Below, piece after piece: positions 24,577-35,319 of a DNA stretch of 64,000 bases; positions within the stretch are counted from its first letter, which is position 1; every line of letters begins with the position of its first letter. The position numbers and the translations under genes are program-made. This stretch comes from Trametopsis cervina (Eukaryota; Basidiomycota; Agaricomycetes; Polyporales; Irpicaceae). The stretch is from the NCBI GenBank assembly GCA_022385755.1, contig MU278365.1:62001-126000 (forward strand). Reading direction: 5' to 3'. The notes beneath the pieces are model-generated. The model searched no databases and was not told the origin of the DNA. It worked only from the letters and a program-made list of their open reading frames with translations.

Positions 24577-25764
24577 GACTTGTCGCTGGTCCATACTTAG
24601 CACACTGTGATGTCCTGCTTTTCAAAGTAACGTGATTCTGTTTCGTAATTCGTCAGCAGGGCAACCCTTTGCATGCATGTGGTTCGGATGTCCCCAAACC
24701 TCGATGCGACGCTGTATGTCGCATGAGGAAGGCAGCTGGAATGTCCTCGCCTACATACGAAGCACGGCAGTTAGCAGCCGAGATTCCCGTCGATGTTAAT
24801 ACCTTATTCGCATCTGGGATTGCCTGAGTCCTGGTATCGAGTTCACATGTGCAATGCCGATTCCTGGGTGATTGTCGTTTAGTTACCAACGGTCCATCGT
24901 TCCGCAGGGATCGTTATCTAATGTGCAACGCGATGAAGGACAGTATGAGCGCAGCACGAAGACAGTGAAGAGATGCGCACCTGTGCCTCCTTCATGCGCG
25001 GATATGCAAAATGGAAACAGATTTGTCGATTGGTGGGCGCTCTCGGTCGGATGAACTCTCCGAACGGTAGGATCTCGACACTATCTCGACCACCCAGTTG
25101 GCGCTACAAATGAAAATATGAGTAACAAGTGCTCCACATATAACGTCTCCTTCCCCGAACATTTACGTGAGCTTGCATCGGGAGAAGATATCAGAGTGTG
25201 GTAACGCCAGCTGCGTTCGATATGCATGGGGAGATACGTTGGATTTAGAAAGACCGGAGCGACAAGAGTAGCTCGTACTTCCAAACTTCCTGCATCCGGC
25301 GCTGTTGAAGGATGTGACCTGCAGCGCTTTCTGCAACCTTCGAGTGTTCAAACGTTCATGCGAGGCCATGGATCCGCAATGCCCGCCTGCTGAATGGACC
25401 GGGAGTGGGCCAATGAAAATGAGCCAATTTGGATTGCACGCGAGATGCAAAGCGTGATGCAAAGCAGTGAAACGAGCACAACGTCGGGTAGAGATTGGGT
25501 GGCTCTGCTGATTTCACGCAGTTGACCTCTATTTTGATGAGTCCCTCCCGGTCATCGGATGACCTGACGAGTCGCATCTACGATGGAGGCAGCTGGCATA
25601 TTCTGTCAGATAAAATAATGATATCAGAGCCTGAAACGAGCAATGGACATCAAACGAGCGCAAGTACGAAGAGCAGTCCACAATGTCGCAATGGATCCAG
25701 TATGCTGAGATATGTGCGGATAATAGGTACAGGCAGATGCGGCACCTAGACGTGACGAGCCACC
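24577..25764. other. intergenic upstream of catalase, no gene seen
   Basis: This 1.2-kb stretch precedes the catalase gene on the minus strand and follows the 3' end of the MIC12 gene. It has only short frames without motifs. It probably holds the catalase upstream regulatory region. Confidence 0.4.
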
Positions 25765-26253
25765 TCATTGCTTCTTCGATTCTACATATCCTCCGTACAG
25801 TGTCTGTTTGCTCCAGTTTACGGCTTTCTTGTTGAGGTCACCTATGCCGCGAAAGACTGTTTCTACTTGAGTATTCCATTGGCTCTTGACCGCAGATAGT
25901 AGTGGACGGTGTTCTATACGAAGAGCGGCTGGTAAGGTTGTTGGTGCTGCTGCCGAGGCGTCGGCAAGACGAGTCGATAGAACGTGTAAGCTAAAGAAGA
26001 ACGTCAACTTCAAGTGGCCCTCATATCGCGAACTTCTCCCACTCTGCTCGATGGCGCTCCGTCCTATGTTCATGATGAGTATATGCAGCTTAGACTATGA
26101 GTTGCAGCCTCCACCTTTCCTGGATCATTGTTTTAAAGCCAAAGTACACCTGCGAAAGGGTAACATTCAATCCGCGAGGCAAGGCATGTATGCTAGTCAA
26201 CGCACCCCTCCAGCAACGAGAGCCCCCGAGACAGGGCCCAGCAAGAACGACAT
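25765..26253 (-). CDS. MICOS complex subunit MIC12-like
   Basis: This is a small mitochondrial inner-membrane protein of the MICOS complex at cristae junctions. It starts at 26253 with MSFLLGPVSGALVAGGV, the N-terminal membrane segment typical of Agaricomycete MIC12. A short exon, YFGFKTMIQER, continues with TERHRAEWEN. The last exon gives LHVLSTRLADASAAAPTTLP, then SAVKSQWNTQVETVFRGIG, the conserved W-N-x-Q-V core, and KAVNWSKQTLYGGYVESKKQ. The product is about 110 residues, from four exons. The donor before LHVLS (gttcgc) is weak but is the only one that keeps the frame. Assignment rests on the conserved N-terminus and the WN-x-Q core. Confidence 0.75.
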
Positions 26254-26679
26254 AGGCTTCAATACTTCACGATAGGTAGGGATAGGTTGCAGGTTGTGGT
26301 GGGTGCATCATCGTGAGCTACCGGCGACAGCATGTGAAACCGGATGTACACTTGCCATATCGGGCTCATGATGCGTCTTCTACTTGTTTAGGGAAACGTC
26401 GGCTTTGAGTCTTGTTTCTCTACAAGTTATCCTTGCCACCACCCGTATCAAAGGTCATTTCATACTCGAGTATCGCAGCGAGTAGTCTAACATTCGGATC
26501 GGAATTTGCCCCTTCTACCAACCCTACCGAGGTGCGCAACTGCTAAGCGCTAAGATTCACACTTGGGATAGGTTGATCGTTCCTCGCGTGTCGTGCCTGC
26601 GCAATCCCACCACCTCGCCCGCGCGTACCACTGTCACTCAGCGTATAGTACACGCAAAGTCTCTGGAGCCATAACAATC
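26254..26679. promoter_or_regulatory. divergent promoter region (MIC12 / BRO1)
   Basis: This is the spacer between divergent starts. No specific element was recognised. Confidence 0.3.
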
Positions 26680-29600
26680 ATGGCACTGTCAGCGCATCAG
26701 TCGCCGATGATCTCTATTCCCAAGAAAGGAACGGAGGAGGTGGACTGGACAGGTCCAATACGCTCCGCGATCTCACATTCGTACGGAGAGGACCCGGATA
26801 ACTACTCACAAGAATGCATCAACCTTAATCGTTGTAGGCAGGACGCGGTCAAGGGCGCGGGGAGCGACATCACTGGTACGTGCAGATTGTCTGCTACTGC
26901 CCTGACGTCGTTAACTTCATTGCGTTAGCTCGGGATCTGCTTTACAAGTACTTCGGACAGCTCGAATTGCTCGAGCTACGTTTCTCTGAAATCAAAGTCA
27001 ACTTCCCTTGGCGAGATGCGTTTATCAACAAACTTACTACGCAAACCTCGATAGCGTACGAGAAGGCCTGTGTTATCTTTCAGATAGCAGCAACGCACTC
27101 CGCCATTGCGTCGTCCCAGAATCGTTCAGACCCGGAAGGCCTCAAGAGAGCTTTCTACTACTTTCGAACATGCGCCGGTATGCTAAACTACATAAACGAC
27201 AACTTTCTGCACGCGCCGTCCACAGATCTCAGCAGAGAGGTCATCAAGTTCCTGGTCGGCGTCATTCTTGCACAAGCTACGGAAGTCTTCTTCGAGAAAT
27301 GCACGGACGAGAAAAAGGGGAATGCGCTCATAGCGAAGATTGCGGCCCAGGCCGCGTTTATGTACACTGGTCTCAGCGAAGAAGTGAAGGAATTTATGGG
27401 GAAGGGCATCTTTGATAGGAATTGGGTTACGGTTGTGCAGGTGAGCGCGTTCTGGCGGTGGTATCCTGAGTTGAGTCTCATGCACACATGCATCCGTAGA
27501 CCAAGGCGAAACTCTTTACCTCGCAAGCGCAGTATTACCGTGCCCTTGCCGACAATGCTGCGGGCAAGCACGGCGACGCCCTTGTGCGACTTACGGTGGC
27601 CGAGACAGCTGCGAAAGAAGCCAACAGGACTGCTGCTTCTTTTGCGTCGCTCTTTGTCACGCAAATGTCCCCGAACCTTCCGCCAGACGCCGGACCATGT
27701 CTTGCTGAGCTGACAAAAGCACAGCTCGCGCTCTGCACGGAAAAGAAGAACGAGGCGCAACGTGAAAACGATCTAATTTACAATTCGATCCTTGTGCCTG
27801 CGGAGACGCTTCCTCAAATCGAGAAGACGGTGGTTGCCGCCCCTATTTCGATCCAGGAGGTATACGGCACAGCAGATGTACAGAAGGTTATTGGCCCTGA
27901 TTTGTTCCTCCGCCTGATCCCACTCAGCGTGCACGAGAGCGCGTCGGTCTATTCGGAAGAGAAGGCCAAATTGGTGCGGGGCGAGGTAGAGAGGGCTGAT
28001 GAAGCAGAGGCTGAGGTGAAGAGTGCGCTGGATTCCTTGGGGATTCGAGAGGGCCTCGTGCGGTTCAAGGCCATCGCAGAGGGCGAGGTGGGCGGTGAGG
28101 TCGAGATTCCAGTGGACGTCCGGCGATGGAGGGAGGACATCGCTGTGATGGAGCAGAGGGAACCTGTCGAAGGCCTGATGACTGAGCTAAACAGATTGAA
28201 GGCTAACGTACAGCAGGAACTGGAAGGTATCAGTCGCGATTTGGATGCGGAGAGCCGAGAGTGCGAGAGCGCACGAGTGAAATACGACCATCTCTTCACT
28301 CAAGCACCATCTTCCGGTCTCACCAAGTCCATCAGACAAGACCTCAAATCCCATTTTGGCGCATTGGAAGCAGCATCAGCATCAGATCAACAAGTCGTCG
28401 CCCTCTGGGATTCTGTGAAAGGGGAGATAACATTGTTGCTTTCACCACAAGTTGAGGACGTGTTCCGCGCTAGTACGGAGGGCGGCGGTGGCGGAGCGGA
28501 GAACCTGTTGGACCTCGACCTGGCCAGCGAGACACGTGATGACGAGGAGCGTGGACAGGTGGTGCACCTGGTGCAAGAGATCGAAGAGCGTCTCAGCCGC
28601 CTTACCAAGATCTCCCGCGAGCGTAATGAGGTGTTGAAGGATCTCAAAGACAAGGTACGAGTGATTACGTCTCCATATTACCGTTTTCTCTGACAGATTG
28701 ATACAGGTACAAACGGACGATGTATCCAATCTTCTACTACTAAACCGCCGCAATACTGGTGTCGAAAGCACGCTGTTTGCGGGCGAGTTGGAGAAGTTCA
28801 GGCCGTTCCAGCAGCGTCTGGCTGCTACTGTCCACCACGAACAGGTTACGCTCCAGGAAACAACTACTCTATGGCGGGCACTGAAGGAGCTGGCTGGACG
28901 GGGGCCAGGCGCTCGTAAATGGGAAGAACGGGAGCGAAGGAAGAAGGATACAATCAAGCGATTCTCCCGTGCAAGAGATGGGTTTATGGAAGCACGGGAT
29001 GGTCTGGCGTAAGGCTTCCAGTTACTGCATCTCTCGTCACGCGCTGACCACATGGCTTACAGCAAGGGCCTACAATTCTACAACGAACTCACTGAACTTA
29101 CGACATCCTTGAAGCGCAACACGAAGCAATTCATTTCTGACCGTAATGCGGAACGTCAGGCTATGATCTCGAGTGCCGAGACACAGCGACGGCTGTCCGC
29201 ACCTCCCACATCACCGCCTCCCCTGGCCGAGAAGCCCCGACCACCATTCCCGCCAGGGATCTCTGGGTTGGATTCAGCCTTCGCATCTATGGACCTGCGC
29301 TCGCAATCGTCAAGACATCAACTTCCACCTAGTCCTGCTTCATGGGGTACGCCTCCGCCCCCACAACAATACTCATCTGCGGCGTCACAGCTCAACAGAG
29401 CGCCGACGCTACCTCCGCCACCACCTCCTCCCCAGACACAGTCTCAGCCATCGTATTCAGCGTCAGCTCCACCATCGGATCCTTATGCATCGCTTGACAT
29501 GTTCGGAAGCTCCTCAGCACGCCCATCTTCAACTCCGAATGCTCCTCCTCGTCCGCCACCTCCGCCTCAACAGCAACACACGCAATATGTGCAGCCCGGC

Positions 29601-29909
29601 CAAAGCCCTTACGGCCAACCACAGCCTCTACGCCAAGCCTCTTACCCACCACCGCCACCACAGCAGCAATCATATGCTGGCTATGGTCATCAACAACCGA
29701 CATCTCCTGGCGGTTCAATTCTTCCTCCTCCTCCGCCTCCAGTAACTTATCTATCACAGCACTATAGCTCCCCTCCTCAACCTTCGCAACACTATAGCTC
29801 CCCTCCCCCAGTTTCACAGCAACAGCAGCAGCAGCAGCCTCAGCCTCCATACCATTATCAGAACTTCCCTCCGCCCCCGAACCAGCAGCCTTATCAGAGA
29901 TACCAGTGA
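26680..29909 (+). CDS. BRO1-domain ESCRT-associated protein (Bro1/Alix family)
   Basis: Bro1 acts at endosomes, binding ESCRT-III and recruiting a deubiquitinase during multivesicular-body sorting. The start MALSAHQSPMISIPKKGTEE matches the family N-terminus, followed by DPDNYSQECINLNRCRQD. After an intron the BRO1 domain continues with LYKYFGQLELLELRFSEIKV, IAYEKACVIFQIAATHSAIA and FLVGVILAQATEVFFEKC. The next exon covers TKAKLFTSQAQYYRALADN. A V-domain-like helical region (about 27950-29000) with many Glu/Lys heptads comes next. The C-terminus from about 29190 is very rich in Pro, Gln and Tyr, ending QQPYQRYQ at 29909. The order of BRO1 domain, V domain and Pro-rich tail is that of Bro1/Alix. 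It converges on the ATP synthase gene. Confidence 0.92.
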
Positions 29910-30133
29910 TGCATAGGGGATGGCAGTGCGAAGTAGGGACTCAGACTTATGGATGGACTGACTTTTGTATCGACAGTAACATTATGCGTGTAAACTGATA
30001 GACAAGATTAAGCACCACAAATGTAACGATTCATGTATTGCACGCGAAGAGACAGGAAAGGAACGGCTTTCACCCAGCCAGCATGAGGGCAAGGATGTCT
30101 ATTTCGAACGCGCTATCTAAATGAAGGACACGC

Positions 30134-31267
30134 TTATAGTGCGCTGGCACCTGTGATAATATCGACAAGCTCATTGGTGATGGCAGCTTGACGGCCACGA
30201 TTGTACTTGAGCTGCAAGTTACCAATCATGTCTCCGGCATTCTTGGATGCATTATCCATAGCGTTTCGTCTGAGAGACAGCATAAGACGGAGGACACGAT
30301 GTGACATGTTCCAGGACTTACCGGGCGCTAATCTCACAAGCATGACCTTCAACGAGAGCCGCATAGATTGCGTTAGCAAACGCGAATTCAGCAAGGTCCT
30401 TCGTTATATCATCCTCCATCTCATACGCCTTGAACCCCGCTGTGATGAGAAAAGGGGCCCAGATCAGCAACAGTAGAAGATATACTGAAATACTACGTCA
30501 CATACGGGACTCCTTGAGCGAGTTGGCAGTCTGCACTTCGACCACTGCGGACTCGTACGAGATAGCGGAGACAAACTTGTTGTAGACGATTGCGATGCTG
30601 TCGTACTCAACACCGGACTTGATGATCAGGTCAGCGACACCCGCTGCATCCGCGAATGTGGGGATGTCACGGCCGATCTGGTTGAAGGACATGACAATGT
30701 TGTTGGGAAGTGCGCGGGACAGTTGCGACTTCGACTTGTCACCAATAACAGCAATAGGGGAGTCAGAGTCGACTACGACCTCCTTGTTCGCGAATTCACG
30801 TCGCGTGGCTTTTGAGACAGAGGAGTGGATACCACCGCACATGCCCTTGTCGGACGATACGACGACGAAAAGCTTGCGCTTTCCGGCGGATTCAGCGGGT
30901 GCGTGCTGGAAAACCTCTACAAATGAAAGGTATGGGTACGTTAGTCGACATGTGGAAGAAGCGTCCGGTGCGAACCAGAGTTAGCCAACCCGTACTGCTT
31001 GCCCGCCGCCATGGCGCGCTGCGCCTTGTTGAGTTTGGTCGACGCAATAAGTTTCATCGACTAATTATTGTAGTTTCAAAAGTTCTCATAAATATAACAC
31101 ACTTTTAGAACGCAATAGTCACGTACCTTCGTGATTTTCTCAATGTTGCGTACTGACTTGAGACGCATCTCAATCTCACGCAGAGTGGCCATGTTCCTCG
31201 CGCCTGCCGGGGTAGCACCTACCACGGAGGGCTTTAGCATGCGGCATAGTGCTTGCCGGGCGAGCAT
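30134..31267 (-). CDS. ATP3: mitochondrial F1F0 ATP synthase gamma subunit
   Basis: This is the central rotor subunit of F1-ATPase in the mitochondrial matrix. The start at 31267 gives [20 protein letters not shown], a presequence rich in Arg and Ala, then [20 protein letters not shown]. The next exon has the family's [19 protein letters not shown] segment. [20 protein letters not shown] is the strongest signature. The C-terminal exons read [20 protein letters not shown] and [20 protein letters not shown], ending AL. It is about 300 residues with several short introns. It is transcribed divergently from eIF2-beta, with 250 bp between starts, and converges on BRO1. The assignment is secure. 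Confidence 0.96.
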
Positions 31268-31517
31268 GTTTGTCTAAAGGAGAGGAATGTCGAGAGTGTT
31301 GTACGGGACAGTGCGGAAGGAGGTCGCTTGGGCGTTACGTCGGGAAATGAACTATTTCAGTCGGAGTGGGTACGGCGATCAATCGAAATCTGACTCAGAT
31401 AGATATGCAAGATCGAGAGGAGTGCACGCGCTCTGCTCAAGTTTCGACAACGACCTGCTCAGACGATTCGTCCTATACACACCCTTACTTTGATCTGCAT
31501 ACGCTACTCCGCGCAAA
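31268..31517. promoter_or_regulatory. divergent promoter (ATP3 / eIF2-beta)
   Basis: This compact 250-bp spacer between two strongly conserved housekeeping genes must serve both. No TATA element stands out. Confidence 0.3.
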
Positions 31518-32918
31518 ATGTCCGAGGAGCCTCTTTTCGACCCCTCGTTGAAGAAACGCAAAAAGAAGAAGACGGTCGCTTTCTCTGAAGACCCTCTGGG
31601 AGCTGATGCGGATCCGACCACGCCTGCACCCGAGAGCATTGACGATGTGACAACAAACGGTGTCACCGTAGACATGGGCACGAAAACTGTCCACGAACGA
31701 CTTGCTCAGAGCGAGAAGGAGGACTCGAAAGAGGACCCAGAGGATGATGAGGGAAAGTCAATGTTTGGTGATCTGAAGAAGAAAAAGAAGAAGACCATCC
31801 CCTTAGACCTGGTGCGTTGCTTGCCCTGGAGATGAATTATGGCGTTGTACTTACGGCTTCAAAAGCCTGAGGAAGGATCGGGAACCTCAACACCAGTTGG
31901 CGATGCTACCGATGACCTTGACTTCTCCGACCTCAAGAAAAAGAAGAAGAAGAAGAAGGACATCCCTCTGGACCTCGTACGTTTTCATAGAATTCTCAAT
32001 AATCTTGCAATCTCATACCCATATCGCGCCTGCAGCCTGAAGAGGCGTCCGGAGTCGCAACTCCTGTGGGCGGTGAAGCCACAGAGGATCTCGACTTCTC
32101 TGATTTGAAGAAAAAGAAGAAGTCTTCCAAGAAGAAAGCTAATCTCGACATGGAGGCGTTTGAGAAAGAATTGAGCGAAGCAAAAGCAAAGGGCGATGAG
32201 GGAGAGGAGGATGAAGACGTCAACGCCGCTGCTTTCGACGACATCGATGAGAATGAGCACGGTGAAAATCCGTTTGCGCGCCCCGAAGAAGCGGTGGTGG
32301 ATGGCTCCGACAGCCAACCGTGGCTGGGCAGTGACCGCGATTACACATACGCTGAGGTTGATAACATGGTATCTTGAATTGCTCGAAAGCCTAACGCATG
32401 TTCATTAGCTCCTACGGCGCTTCTATGGTCAGCTACACGCTGCTAACCCTGCTCTCCTCGCAATGTCGGGCAAGCGGTACGTTATTGCGCCTCCTCAAGT
32501 GGCAAGGGAAGGGAACAAGAAGACAATGTTCGCCAATGTCTCCGATATTTGCAAGCGTATGCACAGACCACCAGAACACGCGATTCAGTACTTGTTCGCT
32601 GAATTGGGTACAACGGGATCCGTGGATGGCGCTGGTCGTCTCATCATCCGAGGCAAGTTCCAGCAGAAACAGATCGAGAACGTCTTGCGACATTATATCA
32701 GTAAGCGTCTCTACAACTGTTTCGTCCTTGGTACTCATTGCGTTATAGCGGAATACGTTGCGTGTAAGATGTGCAAATCTCACGACACCCTGCTTACGAA
32801 GGAGAACCGTATCTTCTTTGTGTCATGCGAGTCATGCGGTTCGAGACGTTCAGTGAACGCTATCAAGACCGGTTTCCAGGCGCAAGTCGGGAAACGTATC
32901 AGGAACAAGACGGGATAA
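31518..32918 (+). CDS. SUI3: translation initiation factor eIF2 subunit beta
   Basis: This subunit of eIF2 helps deliver initiator Met-tRNA to the 40S ribosome and binds eIF5 and eIF2B through N-terminal lysine boxes. Exon 1 (31518-31811) starts [18 protein letters not shown] and ends [13 protein letters not shown]. Exon 2 (31866-31976) and exon 3 (from 32036) both begin PEE, run through DLDFSDL and into a lysine block, so they look duplicated. The C-terminal half is conserved: [20 protein letters not shown], then [20 protein letters not shown] and [17 protein letters not shown]. The zinc ribbon follows, with CKMC and CESC pairs 19 residues apart, ending RIRNKTG. Several short introns, all in frame. 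Confidence 0.95.
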
Positions 32919-33169
32919 ACACTCACGACCTCCTCCCCCCATACATGTATCGCTATCCCACAGCATATGTACCATTTACGACCGCCAGAAATGCCATGTC
33001 TATATCGCTAATCCTTTTGATTTGCACTGCTCGGACCCGAGGACTTGAGAAATGGGTTGTTGATATGCAATAATAGTAGCGTTGGCGGCTGATAGCACGG
33101 ACACGTTCGTGCCATATAGATTGAAGAAACAACACATTTCAAACCCGCACAGAACAGTTGTTTGTTAAA

Positions 33170-34730
33170 TTATATAGCACTGAGGCACTGAGGACACACT
33201 ACAGGGGGACAACAATCCAGATCGCGTACAAATTCGGGTTCCGAAATACCTACTCTACGACGCCAGTATTCTGGATGAGGGGACGCTAGGATGCGTATGG
33301 GTGCCAGAGCAGCTTGCCAGATATCGGCGTCGAGCACTTGTGGGTCTTTGGGAAGAGGGAGCTGTGAGCATATCTGATCAAGCTGCCGGTGGCCACCATT
33401 CAGGGCTTGATAAATCAGCCGTCGAGCCAGTAAGACTTCTTTAACAGTTCCAGCAGTACTGAAAACCCCTAGGCTGGCGCGGCTTAAGGAAGCTGGTGCA
33501 AGTGCACACCGTACAATGGGCTGTGCTGCTATTGCTATGAGCTCCGGTGGGAGGTGGCTCAGCTCACCGGAGATCGAGCTGTGCAACAAGGAGCAGGCGG
33601 TATGCGCTTCACCGGCGATACTTGCGTGACCCTGGATATTATTTGAAGGTGTTAGAGGTGTGGGCGACTTGAGCCTTGTAAATGGCTCAAATGCGGGGTG
33701 ATATTCTTCGTAGTCAGGATCTGCAGCCAGGAGGCGCATGCAGCGATCTCCCACATACACAGAAGGCTCAGAATCAAAATACCCTGCTCGCAGGAGGCAC
33801 GAGCGATGATACCATCGGCGGTTACACTGTGGTCTGGGACACAGATGCATGGGATCCCATGTAACATCGACTCTGGAGTCATGTGAATAAGCGTTGATAG
33901 ACAGGCCGAGGCAAGACTTACTCTTTGTTCTTGTACTTGTTGGCTCCCTTCACCTTGGACGGTATGGGAAATGGGTTGTAGACCCTCGCGCAATGAGGCA
34001 AGCAAGCGGATTCGCCTGGCACAGGCTGATAAAATTGATACTTAGTACTTAGCGGCCGTCCGTGGACCAAATAAGTGTGCTCACTGAGATATCCTTTGTC
34101 TGGCGGCCAACTGAGAATCTCTGGAAGAAGTCGCCAGGGGTGATATCCTGTAGTGACTCCAGCTCTTGATCCATGTACCTATAAACGTGTGTGACCGCTT
34201 CCACACTAAGCCGTTAGGAAGCTGACTGAGCATGTACCGAGGCTGTGCAACGCACCTTCCAGACACTCGGAGCTCAGGATGTCCACCTCATCAGACATAA
34301 AGCGCTCCATCCTACAAAACAGAGCCGGGTTACTTTGGAGTCTATCAAGTCAGCAAAACAGGATTTAGGCAAGAGACAGATGCCCACATACAAGGAATTT
34401 ATGAGAGCCCCGACATCCTTGGGAGACTGGTACCATTGAACACATATCCATATTTTGTTCTTATGAACGCGTATCTGACGAAGTTTGGCTACCCATGGGT
34501 TCTTCATGTCCTCGCGAGAATGCAATATAACACTGTAATTATTCGAGGCCAGTTAACCTCGCTATGACTCCACCATAGGAACAGGATAAGACGTACTCAT
34601 CTTTCTCGCGAAATGTTACACCTTTAATCATAAGAGCTTTATGTCGTTTCAGCTGTTTCCATTGCTCTTTGGTAAAAGCCCCAGTAGGAGCAGCAGCCCG
34701 GGCTTTGCTTGCTTGCGATTTCTTAGACAT
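33170..34730 (-). CDS. BAH-domain / zinc-finger protein (paralogue 1)
   Basis: This is a probable chromatin protein. The start at 34730 gives MSKKSQASKARAAAPTGAFT; an upstream in-frame ATG at about 34769 is possible. A BAH-like region follows over short exons, including KALMIKGVTFREKDEY and WICVQWYQSPKDVGALINS. Then come YMDQELESLQDITPGDFFQR and, after an intron, HLCPRPQCNRRWYHRSCL, a partial PHD-like Cys/His motif. The gene ends with CPQCLSAI at 33170, a last Cys pair that could complete the finger. The middle contains VKEVLLARRLIYQALNGGHR and ILASPHPEYWRRRVGISEPE. The same order and matching residues occur in the gene at 39767-41280. Function is inferred only from the BAH and finger motifs. 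Confidence 0.75.
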
Positions 34731-35319
34731 ACCAACCAGGATCCTTCTCTTCTTACCGAAAACCATATTAGCTAAGGATGGATCGAGTTTGTAAGTGGTA
34801 TTCGAAAGGTCAAATACCTCTAATGTTGAAGCAAAGGTGAGTGTACTATGGGGTCGCACGGACGGCGAACATGAGGCGAATCTGCGTAATGAGACACGCT
34901 CACGCGCTCCGGTCCGCTATGTCCGGGCACAATGCCACAGCCTCTGCGCGTTCGAGTGCCCAAGTCCGCCGTTAGGTATACGGATAGTATGACCACCATG
35001 AGTGCGATTGGGCCCCGCACTCTAGACCGGTGTCGCGACAATGAATGGTCCCCGAGTAGTAGTAAGCAATCGTTACCTCCGATTCTCCAAGGCTAGTAGA
35101 AAAGGTGAATTAACAGCGACCAGAGAGCAAAAAGCATTACGACAGGGAGTTGCAGTATTAGCTAAAAACATGGGTGGCATATGAAAAGCAGAGCAGATGG
35201 GAGGATGCATAGAGGATGAGCATGATTGTATATGTAGAGATTCCAAGATACAAGATGGAGAGACATTATTGATCGCCCATTGAGGCCCTTGAGAACGGAT
35301 GAAAGCTTTCACAACACCT
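34731..35319. other. intergenic, no gene seen
   Basis: This lies between the BAH paralogue 1 start and the 3' end of the Zn2Cys6 gene, both on the minus strand. It probably holds the promoter of the former. Frames here are short. Confidence 0.4.
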
